Source: Pseudomonadota bacterium (GTDB taxonomy: Bacteria; Desulfobacterota; Desulfarculia; Desulfarculales; Desulfarculaceae). Taken from it: DNA of 64,000 bases. The notes below the pieces were generated by a model. That model searched no databases and was not told the DNA's origin. It was given only the letters and a program-made list of their open reading frames with translations. The translations under genes and the position numbers were made by a program. Where the stretch lies: the NCBI GenBank assembly GCA_018902755.1, contig JAHIQI010000040.1:1-64000 (forward strand), in the 5' to 3' direction. Shown in pieces: positions 8,345 to 17,320 of this stretch. Position 1 is the stretch's first letter; each line of letters starts with the position of its first letter.

Positions 8345-8353
8345 GCCCCCCAG

Positions 8354-8410
8354 GCGGGGGCGCCAATTTATCACCTAGGCACAGCACACCCGGCGCCCCC
8401 GCTTTTAAAA
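8354..8410 (+). terminator. candidate terminator or attenuator after the TAXI gene
   Basis: A perfect 11-bp inverted repeat, arms 8354-8364 and 8392-8402, is followed by TTTTAAAATTTT. The 27-nt loop is long. It lies between receptor and permease and could lower permease expression relative to the receptor. Confidence 0.55.
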
Positions 8411-8528
8411 TTTTCGGCCAGAAGAGGCCCAAGAACTGCCCCTCTCGCCTCTGGCCAGACTGTGATTTCGCCCCTGGACGCCGCGACCCGCGAGGTCCGG
8501 CGCCGGTGGGCATTAAAGGGGATGAAAC

Positions 8529-10397
8529 TTGGACCCCCAGGTTAAGAAAAGATTGATCGCCGGGACCGCCATACTCTGGTCCCTGGTGCAGCTATATTGC
8601 GCGTTCACCTTCGCCCTGGACATCCTCCAGGTGGAAATGCTGCATATCACTTTCGCCCTGGTATTGACCTTCCTGCTCAAGCCGGGCCCTGGTTTCTTCA
8701 ACAAAAAAGGCGTGGCGGATTACTTGCTGGTGCTGCTGTCAGTGGCGGTGGGGGTGTATTTCCTCTACAGCTACCCCCGCATCATCGAGCGCATCCGCTT
8801 CGTTGACGACGTGTTCGTCAGCGACATCGCGGCCTGTATGGCCATGATCTTCCTGGTCCTGGAGGCCGGGCGCCGCCTGATGGGCTGGGGCCTTTCGATC
8901 CTGGGCCTGGTGGCCATCGCCTACGCCTTCCTCGGCTTCGTGATCCCAGGCACCCTGGGGCACAGCTCGGTTTCCCTGGACAGCTTCACCGAGTTCATGG
9001 TGCTCACCCAGGAAGGCATCTTCGGCATCCCGCTGAGGGTGTCCACCACCTACGTCTTCCTGTTCGTGCTCTTCGGAGCCTTCCTCAAGTACGGCCGCCT
9101 AGGCGAGTTCTACAACGACCTGGCCGTTTCCGTGGCCGGCGGTATGCGCGGCGGTCCCGGCAAGGTGGCGGTCATCAGCAGCAGCCTGTTGGGCACCATC
9201 AGCGGCAGCGCGGTGGCCAACGTCTCCACCTCGGGCACCTTCACCATCCCCATGATGAAGCGGGCGGGCTACACCCCGGTGGCCGCCGGAGCCATCGAGG
9301 CCCTGGCCTCCACGGGTAGCCAACTGGTGCCCCCCATAATGGGCGCGGCGGCCTTCATCATGGCCGAGCTGACCCGCATCCCCTACTGGACCATCGCCAT
9401 CGCGGCCATCATCCCCTCGGTGCTCTACTACGTGGTGGTGTATGCGGCGGTGCATTTCGAATCCATCCGCAGCGGTCTGGGCACCATGCAGGACGAGCGC
9501 AAGCCCATGCTCAAGCTGCTGGTCTCCAAGGGCTACATGTTTCTGCCCATCGTGGTGATCATCTACTACCTGGGCTCCGGCTACTCCATAACCCTGTCGG
9601 CCACCATGGCCATCCTGGCCTCCTTCTTCGTTTCGGTGATCCCCATCGTGGCCAAGCGCGAGTGGAAGGAGCTGCACATCTTCGTGCAGGCCCTGGAAGA
9701 CGGTGCCAAGAGCTCCATCGCCGTGGCCGTGCCCTGCGCCATCGCGGGCATCATCGTGGGCGTGCTGACCCTGACCGGCCTGGGGCTAAAGTTCACCGAG
9801 ATCATCCTGAGCGTGGCGGGCACCAACATCCTTTGGCTGCTGCTGATCACCTCGCTGATCTGCCTGGTGCTGGGCATGGGCATGCCCACCAGCGCGGCCT
9901 ACATCACCGTGGCCATCCTGGCCATCCCCGCCCTGATCAAGGGCGGCATCCCGGTGCTCACGGCCCACTTCTTCGGCTTCTACTTCGCCAACCTTTCCAT
10001 GGTGACTCCGCCGGTGGCCCTTGCCGCCTATGCCGGGGCGGGTATAGCCGACGCCAACTCCAGCACCGTGGGGGTAAAGGCCTGCACCATGGGCCTGACC
10101 CTGTACCTAATCCCGTTCCTTCTGGCCACCTATCCGCCGCTGATGCTTTTCGGCCAATGGTGGGAGGTGGCTTTCGCCATCTTCAAGGCGGGGCTCATCG
10201 TCATCGCCTTCACCGCGGCCATCATGGGCATCTTCTCCCGCAGGCTGACTGGGCTGGAGCGGCTTTTGTTCGCGGGCGGCGGGATCATCCTGTGGCTCAC
10301 CATCTACCCGGTGCTCACCAACATCGTGGGCTTCGCCATGTTGGCGGTGGCCATAGCCATGACCCGCAAGGGAAGAGAAACCGCGGCAGCGGTCTAG
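8529..10397 (+). CDS. TRAP transporter fused permease (DctQM-type, TAXI class)
   Basis: The 622-residue inner-membrane protein has a short N-terminal 4-TM part (DctQ-like, about residues 10-150) fused to a large M-type channel domain. Family phrases include GPGKVAVISSSLLGTISGSAVANVSTSGTFTIPMMKR, quoted here as the start of the first conserved block only in part, then MGMPTSAAYITVAILA and FGFYFANLSMVTPPVALAAYA. It imports carboxylates using a sodium or proton gradient. Start TTG 8529 is supported by AAAGGGG 7 nt upstream. It follows the receptor gene by 184 nt, with a hairpin between them, and precedes ubiD. With the receptor interrupted, the transporter may be non-functional in this strain. 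Confidence 0.93.
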   Translation: MDPQVKKRLIAGTAILWSLVQLYCAFTFALDILQVEMLHITFALVLTFLLKPGPGFFNKKGVADYLLVLLSVAVGVYFLYSYPRIIERIRFVDDVFVSDIAACMAMIFLVLEAGRRLMGWGLSILGLVAIAYAFLGFVIPGTLGHSSVSLDSFTEFMVLTQEGIFGIPLRVSTTYVFLFVLFGAFLKYGRLGEFYNDLAVSVAGGMRGGPGKVAVISSSLLGTISGSAVANVSTSGTFTIPMMKRAGYTPVAAGAIEALASTGSQLVPPIMGAAAFIMAELTRIPYWTIAIAAIIPSVLYYVVVYAAVHFESIRSGLGTMQDERKPMLKLLVSKGYMFLPIVVIIYYLGSGYSITLSATMAILASFFVSVIPIVAKREWKELHIFVQALEDGAKSSIAVAVPCAIAGIIVGVLTLTGLGLKFTEIILSVAGTNILWLLLITSLICLVLGMGMPTSAAYITVAILAIPALIKGGIPVLTAHFFGFYFANLSMVTPPVALAAYAGAGIADANSSTVGVKACTMGLTLYLIPFLLATYPPLMLFGQWWEVAFAIFKAGLIVIAFTAAIMGIFSRRLTGLERLLFAGGGIILWLTIYPVLTNIVGFAMLAVAIAMTRKGRETAAAV

Positions 10398-10467
10398 ATA
10401 CGGCAACCAGGGGCCGGGCTCGGCTATGGAGCCCGCTCCTACCACGCCCAGAAAGGACGTGAGTGAG

Positions 10468-11910
10468 ATGCCCAAGGATCTGAGGACATATCTGGAGCAA
10501 CTGGAACGGGACAAGCCCGAGGCGGTTTTGCGCATTAAAAAACCCATGAAGGCCGCCTACGAGATCACCGCCCTGCAGCGCAAGCTGGACGCCATGAAGA
10601 AGTATCCGGTGATCATCGTGGAGCGCCCCATCCTGGATGACGGCACCGAGAGCGCCTTCCCGGTGGTGACCAACCTCACCGCCAGCCGCGACCTTTGCGC
10701 CCAGATTTTGGACATCGACCCCCACCGGGTGGCCATGCAGTACGCGGCCAAGGTGTCCCACAAGGTGGATCCGGTGGTGGTGCCCCGCGAGGACGCCCCG
10801 GTGAAACAGGTGGTGGAAACCGGCGATCAGGTCAACCTGCTCAAGTTCCCCATCCTGACCCACAACTACATGGACCCCGGCCCCTATATCGGCACCGGCT
10901 TCGTGACCACCACCGACCCCGAGAGCGGCATCGACAACACCTGTCTGCAGCGCATCTGGGTGAAGAGCCCCCGGCGCACCGGTCTTTGGCCCGCGGTGAC
11001 CAGCCACACCATGAACAACCTGCGTTCCTGGTGGAACAGGGGAGAGGGCATGCCCGTGGCGGTGTGGATCGGCCATCACCCGGCGGCGGTGGCCGGGGCC
11101 CAGTCCCGCCTGGGCTACCCCGAGAGCCACTACCCCTCGGTGGGCGGCGTCCTGGGCGAGCCCCTGCGCCTGGTGTCCAGCGAGACCTTCGGCAGCGACC
11201 TGATGGTCCCGGCCGACGCGGAGATGGTCATCGAGGGCTACGTGCCCAAGGAGGTGTTCGAGGCCGAGGGCCCCTTCGGCGAATACCCCGGCTACATAGG
11301 CCCCCAGCGCCCCAGCAACGTGATCGAGGTTTCCTGCGTGACCTACCGCAAGGACGCCATCTATCACGGCATCGGGGTGGGCCTGGCCGATCACCTGGTG
11401 CTGTTGGGCAACTTCCCCATGGAGGCCCGCATCTACAGCGTGGTCAAGAGCGTCTTGCCCGAGCTGATGAACGTGTACGTGCCCATCTCCGGGCGGCGCA
11501 ACCACGTGTACGTGCAGGTCAAGAAGACCCGGCCGGGCATCGGCAAGGAAGCCATCATGGCCACCTTGCCCTGCGACAGCCGCCTGAAGCACGTGATCGT
11601 GGTGGACGAGGACATCGACCTGTTCAACGAGAGCGACATCCTCTGGTCCATCGCCTACCGCAGCCAGTGGGACAAGGACCTGGTCATGGTGAAAGGCGCG
11701 GCGGTGTTCCCTCTGGACCCCAGCCTGCCCTCGCCGGGCAACATCGGCACCCGCGGCGGCATCGACGCCACCATGCCCCCGCCCATCGGCAACGGGTTGC
11801 CCCGTTTCTATCAGATGGTCAACAAAACCCCCGACGATGTGGCCTCTGCCATAGACGTGGAGGACTACGTGGACCTGGATAAAGCCAACGGCTATCCGGG
11901 TTCGTACTAG
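10468..11910 (+). CDS. UbiD-family prenyl-FMN-dependent decarboxylase
   Basis: The 480-residue cytoplasmic enzyme belongs to the UbiD family, which reversibly decarboxylates aromatic or alpha,beta-unsaturated acids with prenylated FMN. The catalytic set is visible: R162 in CLQRIWVK, then E267 and E272 in EAEGPFGEYPGY, matching the Arg-Glu-Glu arrangement of fungal Fdc1. The N-terminal RPILDDGTESAFPVVTNL and C-terminal RGGIDATMPP also fit. I chose ATG 10468 because AAAGGA lies about 10 nt upstream and the protein then begins MPKDLRTYLEQLE; an open frame from 10426 has no such support. A zinc-ribbon gene follows after 18 nt, then iorAB. No ubiX is in the window. Substrate unknown. Confidence 0.95.
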   Translation: MPKDLRTYLEQLERDKPEAVLRIKKPMKAAYEITALQRKLDAMKKYPVIIVERPILDDGTESAFPVVTNLTASRDLCAQILDIDPHRVAMQYAAKVSHKVDPVVVPREDAPVKQVVETGDQVNLLKFPILTHNYMDPGPYIGTGFVTTTDPESGIDNTCLQRIWVKSPRRTGLWPAVTSHTMNNLRSWWNRGEGMPVAVWIGHHPAAVAGAQSRLGYPESHYPSVGGVLGEPLRLVSSETFGSDLMVPADAEMVIEGYVPKEVFEAEGPFGEYPGYIGPQRPSNVIEVSCVTYRKDAIYHGIGVGLADHLVLLGNFPMEARIYSVVKSVLPELMNVYVPISGRRNHVYVQVKKTRPGIGKEAIMATLPCDSRLKHVIVVDEDIDLFNESDILWSIAYRSQWDKDLVMVKGAAVFPLDPSLPSPGNIGTRGGIDATMPPPIGNGLPRFYQMVNKTPDDVASAIDVEDYVDLDKANGYPGSY

Positions 11911-11928
11911 AAGGAGGGAGAGTCAGCC

Positions 11929-12111
11929 ATGGAAACAGTGGAGAAGGTGGGCACCCCCAAGGACGTGTGGGTCACCTGCCCGGAATGCAGCCAGTTGTTT
12001 TACATAGACCGCTCCTTTTATGAACCACAGTTCGACAACCTTCCGTTGCACTGCCCCTTTTGTCATGCCCAGTTCGACAAGAAGAGCTCCAAGATGACCT
12101 GGGGCCAATAG
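11929..12111 (+). CDS. small CPxC zinc-ribbon protein linked to UbiD
   Basis: The product is 60 residues, with CPEC at 18-21 and CPFC at 42-45, a two-CxxC zinc ribbon without other domains. AAGGAGGGAG precedes the ATG, so it is clearly expressed. Several non-oxidative hydroxyarylic acid decarboxylases pair a UbiD-type catalytic subunit with a small D subunit bearing CxxC pairs. By position this protein could be the equivalent, though sequence similarity to those subunits is not obvious. It lies between ubiD and iorA. Existence is firm; role is inference. Confidence 0.8.
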   Translation: METVEKVGTPKDVWVTCPECSQLFYIDRSFYEPQFDNLPLHCPFCHAQFDKKSSKMTWGQ

Positions 12112-12180
12112 CGGCGGTTACAAATAACAAGCTCTCGGCATTGCCTAGGTGGAGCGGACCAGCAGAAAAATGAGGAATCA

Positions 12181-14100
12181 ATGAGCGACCAAAAATCAAA
12201 GACGGCAGAAACCGAGAAGGTCTTTCTGCTGGGTAACGAGGCCCTGGTACGGGGCGCCCTGGAAGCGGGCGTGAACTACGCCTCGGCTTACCCGGGCACC
12301 CCTTCTTCGGAGATCATCGAGCGCCTTTCGCGTGTGGCCAAAGAGCGCCACTTGCACGTGGAATGGTCGTCCAACGAAAAGGTGGCCTGCGAAGGCGCGG
12401 CGGCGGCGGCGGTGGCCGGGCTCAACAGCCTCTCGGCCATGAAGAACGCCGGGCTGGCCGTGGCCCTGGACTTCTTGACCCACGCCAGCCTCACCGGCCT
12501 GGGCGACCAGGGCGGGTCCTTGGTGGTGGTGGTCTGCGACGACCCGGACGCCCACTCCAGCGGCGACGAGACCGACAGCCGTTGGCAGGCCCGCTTCGCC
12601 TACGCCCCCATGCTGGAGCCCACCAGCGTGAACGAGGCCCGGGAGATGATCCGCTACTGCTTCGATCTTTCCTGCGAGTACGGCTGCTACGTGTTCCTGC
12701 GCAGCTACACCAGGCTCTCCCACGGCTCAAGCATCGTGGAACTGGGCCCCTTGCCCGAGGCCACGGTGGGCCAGGCCCATCCCGACTGCAACGCGGCGGT
12801 CAACCCCTACCTGGGCAAGGCCCACCACCAACTGGCCCTGGACCGGCTGGACAAGATCAAGGAGGTGTTCGAGGCCTCCAAGTTCAACCAGCACTTCGGT
12901 CCCGAGGACGCCGAGCTGCTGGTCATCGCCAGCGGCAACGGCCTTTCCTGCGGCCAGGAGGCCCTGGACATGCTGGGCCTGCAAAACGAGGTCGGCGTGC
13001 TCAAGCTGGCCACCCTGTGGCCCTTCCCGGTGGAACTGGTGCGCAAGCACGCCAAGACCGCCAAGAAGATCCTGATCCTGGAAGAGGTGGACCCGGTGGT
13101 TGAGGTGCTGGTCAAGGACGCCCTCAACGGCACCGACGCCGCCCAGGTCGAGGTGTTGGGCAAGGAGTCCGGCCACGTGCCCATGGGCGGCGAGATCACT
13201 CCCGACCGCGCCCTGGAAGCCCTGAGCAAGATCACCGGCAAGACCTGCCAAGGCCCCAGCGAGGCCTACCAGGCCAAGCTCAAGGAGGTCACCGAGGACA
13301 TCCTCATCAGCCGTGGCCTGACCTGGTGCCCCGGCTGCCCCCACCGCGGCAGCTTCTGGGCCCTGGACAAGGCCATCAAGGCCGAGGGCGGCGAAGTCTT
13401 CGTAACCGGCGACATCGGCTGTTACACCCTGGACGTGTTCCCCGAGGGCAAGTGCCAGATGAACATGCTGCACGCCATGGGCTCCAGCATCGGCCTGTCC
13501 GCCGGTCTGGGCCAGATGCACAAGTTCGGCTGGGACAAGCCGGTGATCAGCATCTGCGGCGACTCCACCTTCTTTCACGCCGTATTGCCCGGCCTGGTCA
13601 GCGCCATCTACAACCAGTCCAACCTCATCCACGTGGTGCTGGACAACGACGCCACGGCCATGACCGGCTTCCAGGCCCACGCGGGCGTGGGCTACAACGC
13701 CGTGGGCGACGACGCGCCGCGCATCGACGTAGTCAAGTTGTGCGAGGCCCTGGGCGTGCCGGTGACGGTGGCCGATCCCTTCGACCTGAGGGGCACCACC
13801 AAGGCCCTGCGCGAGCTTATGGCCCAGAAAGAGGGCGTGCGCATCCTGGTGCTGCGCCGCACCTGCGAACTGGTTCGCATGAAGGCCCAGAAGACCAAGC
13901 CCCACAAGGTCGTGGTCAACCAAGACAAATGCAAAGGCGAAGAGTGCGGCACCTGCTACAGCAAGTTCCGTTGCCCCGCCTTGCTCAAGGACACGGAGAC
14001 CGGCAAGGCCAGCATCCGCGAAGACGCTTGCCCCGGCTGCGGCGTTTGCGCCTCGGTCTGCCCCTTCAAGGCTATTGAGATACAGGAGGTGGCCAAATGA
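12181..14100 (+). CDS. iorA: indolepyruvate:ferredoxin oxidoreductase alpha subunit
   Basis: The 639-residue subunit oxidatively decarboxylates aryl 2-oxo acids to aryl-acyl-CoA with ferredoxin as acceptor, using TPP. The N-terminal pyrimidine-binding domain shows YASAYPGTPSSEIIE and WSSNEKVACEGAAAAAVAG. The C-terminal PP domain shows TWCPGCPHRG (near residue 381), TGDIGCYTLDVFPEG and the Mg/TPP block ICGDSTFFHAVLPG...LDNDATAMTG. The last 60 residues hold two [4Fe-4S] clusters, the first with unusual spacing (CKGEECGTCYSKFRC) and the second canonical (CPGCGVCASVCP). Its ATGA overlap with iorB indicates coupling. Next to UbiD it suggests a pathway through an arylpyruvate or similar 2-oxo acid. 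Confidence 0.95.
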   Translation: MSDQKSKTAETEKVFLLGNEALVRGALEAGVNYASAYPGTPSSEIIERLSRVAKERHLHVEWSSNEKVACEGAAAAAVAGLNSLSAMKNAGLAVALDFLTHASLTGLGDQGGSLVVVVCDDPDAHSSGDETDSRWQARFAYAPMLEPTSVNEAREMIRYCFDLSCEYGCYVFLRSYTRLSHGSSIVELGPLPEATVGQAHPDCNAAVNPYLGKAHHQLALDRLDKIKEVFEASKFNQHFGPEDAELLVIASGNGLSCGQEALDMLGLQNEVGVLKLATLWPFPVELVRKHAKTAKKILILEEVDPVVEVLVKDALNGTDAAQVEVLGKESGHVPMGGEITPDRALEALSKITGKTCQGPSEAYQAKLKEVTEDILISRGLTWCPGCPHRGSFWALDKAIKAEGGEVFVTGDIGCYTLDVFPEGKCQMNMLHAMGSSIGLSAGLGQMHKFGWDKPVISICGDSTFFHAVLPGLVSAIYNQSNLIHVVLDNDATAMTGFQAHAGVGYNAVGDDAPRIDVVKLCEALGVPVTVADPFDLRGTTKALRELMAQKEGVRILVLRRTCELVRMKAQKTKPHKVVVNQDKCKGEECGTCYSKFRCPALLKDTETGKASIREDACPGCGVCASVCPFKAIEIQEVAK

Positions 14101-14705
14101 GACTTGCCACGGACCCCTATAATCTGATCGTTTGCGGCGTGGGCGGACAGGGCAACATCCTCATCGCCCGGCTCATCGGACGCATCCTGGCCAACGATGG
14201 CTACTACCTGGCCATCGGCGAGACCTTCGGCGCGGCCCAGCGCGGCGGTTCGGTGTTCAGCAGCCTGCGCATCTCCAAGACCCGCACCTACGGCCCCCTG
14301 ATCCCCAAGGGCGGGGCCAACCTGATTGTGAGCCTGGAGCCCCTGGAGACGCTGCGCATGCTCACCAACTTCGGCAACGAGAAGGTGGTGAGCATCAGCA
14401 ACACCCAGACCACCATGCCCGTGGGCGTGTTGGCCGGGCGCAACGAGTACCCCAGCGAGGAAAAGCTGCGCGGCGCCATCCAGGACCTGAGCCAAAGGGC
14501 CCTGTTCGTGCCGGCCACCGACATAGCGGTGGAGTTGGGCGCTCCCATCGTTTCCAACATCGTGCTCCTGGGCGCCGTGTTGGGCGCCCAGCTGCTGCCC
14601 ATCAGCGAGGAAGAGGTCAAGGAGGATATGCGCTCCACCTTCCCGGCCAGCAAGCTTGAGCTCAACTACCAGGCCTTGCAGCGGGGTATCGACACCGTGG
14701 CCTAG
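14097..14705 (+). CDS. iorB: indolepyruvate:ferredoxin oxidoreductase beta subunit
   Basis: This is the 202-residue gamma-type (CoA-binding) partner of IorA. The N-terminus NLIVCGVGGQGNILIARLIG and the block GETFGAAQRGGSVFSSLRIS are diagnostic of IorB and 2-oxoacid oxidoreductase gamma domains. Its ATG lies inside the iorA stop (ATGA), so subunits are made in equal amounts. It contains no Fe-S motif, as usual. Length is normal. It ends in TAG, and a candidate terminator follows about 60 nt later, closing the transporter-ubiD-ior transcription unit. Confidence 0.94.
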   Translation: MRLATDPYNLIVCGVGGQGNILIARLIGRILANDGYYLAIGETFGAAQRGGSVFSSLRISKTRTYGPLIPKGGANLIVSLEPLETLRMLTNFGNEKVVSISNTQTTMPVGVLAGRNEYPSEEKLRGAIQDLSQRALFVPATDIAVELGAPIVSNIVLLGAVLGAQLLPISEEEVKEDMRSTFPASKLELNYQALQRGIDTVA

Positions 14706-14766
14706 GCCTTTAAAAATGCCCCACGCTCCCGTCCCCTGGCACCGCTCAGGGGGGCGGCGTTACAAT

Positions 14767-14811
14767 AAAGGCCCGGCCACCGGAACCTCCCCCGTTGCGT
14801 CCGGGCCTTTT
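14767..14811 (+). terminator. candidate rho-independent terminator after iorB
   Basis: A perfect 10-bp inverted repeat, AAAGGCCCGG (14767-14776) and CCGGGCCTTT (14801-14810), has a 24-nt loop and ends in TTTT. It separates iorB from the M24 peptidase gene. Confidence 0.55.
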
Positions 14812-14862
14812 CCTCACCATCAGCAGGCCCCAGCCGTACCAGGGGCAACCGGAGACGACGCC

Positions 14863-15951
14863 ATGCAAGCCGCCATCGACCGCCTACAGCAAGAACTGAA
14901 CGCCCTGGAGCTGGACGCCTCCTTCCTGCTCAAGCCACATGACGTTTTCTACCTCGCCGGTTACGCCTCGGTCTGCTCCGGGGTGCTCATGAGCGCCAAG
15001 GAGGAGCCGGTATTCTGCACCCTGTGGTTGGACGCCCCCGAGGCTCGCGAGCAGTGCTCCCTGGAGCGGGTGGGCACCTACGTCTTCCCCGAGCAGAGCC
15101 TGCTGGGGCGCATGATAAAGATGCTCAAGAAGCAGGGCGGGCCAGAGCCCAAGCGCATCGGCATAGAAAAAGACTTCATGGTGGCCCGGCAGTACGAGCT
15201 GTTGGTGAGCGAGTTTCCCCAGGCCGAGCTGGTGCACATCACCCCGGTGATCGACAAGCTCCGGGCCATCAAGACTCCCCAGGAGCTGGAGCACATCAAG
15301 GCCGCCGCCGCCCTGGCCGACCAGGCCATGGAGGCCGCCCTGGCCGCGGTGGCCCCCGGGGTCAGCGAACTGGAGGTAGCCGCCGAGGCGGAGTACGTGA
15401 TGCGCAAGGCCGGTTCCTTGCGCACCGCCTTCAGCACTTTCGTGGCCTCGGGAGAGCGCACCCTGTTGGCCCATCCCATCGCCTCGCCCAAGATCATGCA
15501 GCCCGGTGAGGCGGTGGTCATCGACCTGGGCGCGGTCGTGGCCGGGTATTCCTCGGACCTGTGCCGCACCACCTTCGTGGGCGACCCCACCCCCGAGCAA
15601 TGCGATCGTCTGCGCCTGGTGTTCCAGGCCCAGGAAGAGGCTGCCGGGGCCATGCGGCCCGGCGCCCTGTCCAAGGACGTGTACGAAGCCGCTAGGCGGG
15701 TTTTCGCCACCAAGGGGCTGGAGCGTCTGCTGCCCAGCGATATGGGCTACGGGGTGGGCCTTCGGCAATCGGAGTTTCATCCGGTGATCGAGAAGGGCAG
15801 TTCCACCGAGCTGGCCGAGAACATGGTGGTGGCCCTTATGCAGACCACGGCCTATGACCGCGCCATCGGCGGTCTGAGGGTGGAAGACACCTTTTGGGTG
15901 AGCGCCCAGGGGGCGGTGAGGCTCACCAAACATCGCCAGAATCTTTATTGA
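14863..15951 (+). CDS. M24-family (Xaa-Pro peptidase/creatinase-fold) protein with altered metal site
   Basis: The 362-residue protein has a creatinase N-terminal domain (about 1-125) and a pita-bread M24 domain. The two Asp ligands are present in IDLGAVVAGYSSDLCRT. The canonical GHG histidine is replaced (MGYGVGL) and the first Glu ligand of the EPG motif is Gln (VALMQTTAY); the second Glu remains (GLRVEDTF). Loss of two of five dinuclear-metal ligands argues against ordinary aminopeptidase P activity. Creatinase itself works without metal, so another hydrolase or lyase role is possible. Start ATG 14863 has GGAG 8 nt upstream; longer upstream reading lacks support. It may serve the preceding catabolic locus, but this is only proximity. 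Confidence 0.85.
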   Translation: MQAAIDRLQQELNALELDASFLLKPHDVFYLAGYASVCSGVLMSAKEEPVFCTLWLDAPEAREQCSLERVGTYVFPEQSLLGRMIKMLKKQGGPEPKRIGIEKDFMVARQYELLVSEFPQAELVHITPVIDKLRAIKTPQELEHIKAAAALADQAMEAALAAVAPGVSELEVAAEAEYVMRKAGSLRTAFSTFVASGERTLLAHPIASPKIMQPGEAVVIDLGAVVAGYSSDLCRTTFVGDPTPEQCDRLRLVFQAQEEAAGAMRPGALSKDVYEAARRVFATKGLERLLPSDMGYGVGLRQSEFHPVIEKGSSTELAENMVVALMQTTAYDRAIGGLRVEDTFWVSAQGAVRLTKHRQNLY

Positions 15952-16110
15952 GGGTTATCTGCTGCCGGGATATTCAGTGAAACTAAAAATGTAACCGCAA
16001 TTTAAAGGAAAAACTTAGTAATATATTAACAGGTTGTGAAAAAGTCCCTTGCGGGCTATCTTCGGCAGGGGAAAATCCGGGAAACTCGGTGGGTCCGCTA
16101 GAAGGCGTTT

Positions 16111-17208
16111 ATGCTCTTACCCGCCATGCATGACCCGAAACAGGTTCTCAGGCTCAAGCGCACTCTTTTGGCCATCGCCGGGGGGGCGGTGCACACCTTT
16201 TTGTGCTGGGTGTTTCTTGAGTGGAATTTTTTCCGCGCCACCGCCTTGGAATTTTTTCTGCTGTTCGGTTTCTTCTGGCTGGTTCACCTGAGCTTCCCGG
16301 TGATGATGCTCCTGGGAATCAACCAGTGCTTCAAGGACCCCAGCCTTACCCTGTACCAGATGGCCTGGGCCACCATCTGCGTCATGATCACCCTCTACTT
16401 CATCTACGACCTGCGCATGGTGGTGCTCATGTACTACCTGCTGGTGATGATCTTCGGGGCCTTCCGTCTGCGCCTCAAGGAATTCCTGATCATAAGCGCC
16501 ATAGCCGTGGTGGGCTACGGCTTGGTGATCTTCGCCATGTTCTACAACCAGGTGGAGATACTCAACCTGCGGGTCGAGTATGTCCAGTGGTTGTGCTTCT
16601 CGGTGGTGATGACCACATTCGCCTTGTTGGGGGCCAACCTGAGCGCCCTGCGGCGCAAGTACCGCAAGCAAAGCGAGCTGCTCTCCAAGGCAATGGACAA
16701 GATCAGCCTCCTGGTGGAGACCGACGAGCTGACCGGTCTGTGGAATCGGCGCCACGCCATGCGCTTTCTACAGGGGCAAAAGGCCCTGGCCGAGCGTGGT
16801 GGCTACGGTTTTTCGATCTGCTATCTGGACCTGGACCATTTCAAGGATGTCAACGACCGCTTCGGGCACCACTGGGGGGACGTGGTGCTGAAAACGACCT
16901 CTCAGGTCATGGGAGGCCTCTTGCGCGAAATCGACTGCCTGGCCCGTTTCGGGGGGGAGGAGTTTTTGGTGGTGTTGCCTCTTGCCAATCAGGCCGCGGC
17001 GGTGACCGTGGGGCAGCGCCTGCTGGAAAAAGTGCGTCTTATGGTATTCGAGGGCGCGTTGTCCGGCTTGCGGGTGACCTTGAGCATGGGCATCGCCGAG
17101 TTCATCCCCGGCGAAACCGTGGACGACCTTTTGCATCGGGCCGACCAGGCCATGTACCAGGCCAAAAACCAGGGACGCAACCAGGTGGAGGTGGCCGGCC
17201 CACAGTGA
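16111..17208 (+). CDS. membrane-bound diguanylate cyclase (GGDEF)
   Basis: The protein is 365 residues, with about six N-terminal membrane segments (residues 15-190, MASE-like sensor without a recognised ligand site) and a C-terminal GGDEF domain. The active site reads GGEEF at 281-285. The inhibitory c-di-GMP site RxxD is present at R272-D275, five residues before it, so product inhibition is expected. DELTGLWNRR marks the start of the cyclase domain. It makes c-di-GMP at the inner membrane. Start ATG 16111 has only a weak ribosome site; ATG 16126 is an alternative. It stands alone between the M24 and DsbA-like genes. Confidence 0.93.
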   Translation: MLLPAMHDPKQVLRLKRTLLAIAGGAVHTFLCWVFLEWNFFRATALEFFLLFGFFWLVHLSFPVMMLLGINQCFKDPSLTLYQMAWATICVMITLYFIYDLRMVVLMYYLLVMIFGAFRLRLKEFLIISAIAVVGYGLVIFAMFYNQVEILNLRVEYVQWLCFSVVMTTFALLGANLSALRRKYRKQSELLSKAMDKISLLVETDELTGLWNRRHAMRFLQGQKALAERGGYGFSICYLDLDHFKDVNDRFGHHWGDVVLKTTSQVMGGLLREIDCLARFGGEEFLVVLPLANQAAAVTVGQRLLEKVRLMVFEGALSGLRVTLSMGIAEFIPGETVDDLLHRADQAMYQAKNQGRNQVEVAGPQ

Positions 17209-17320
17209 TGGGCCACCGCCCGGCTGGGCAGTTGTACATGCCGCCTGCCTGTGGCAAGCTTACCTCAACGGATATCACCAGCGCCGGTCCCAGGCTGGCG
17301 CATCAAGGAGGAATTGCGCC

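Noticed and set aside
16050..16110. c-di-GMP (GEMM) riboswitch upstream of the diguanylate cyclase
   Set aside because: A GAAA-capped hairpin followed by GGGTCCGC recalls part of GEMM, but the second helix and its receptor are missing before the start codon.
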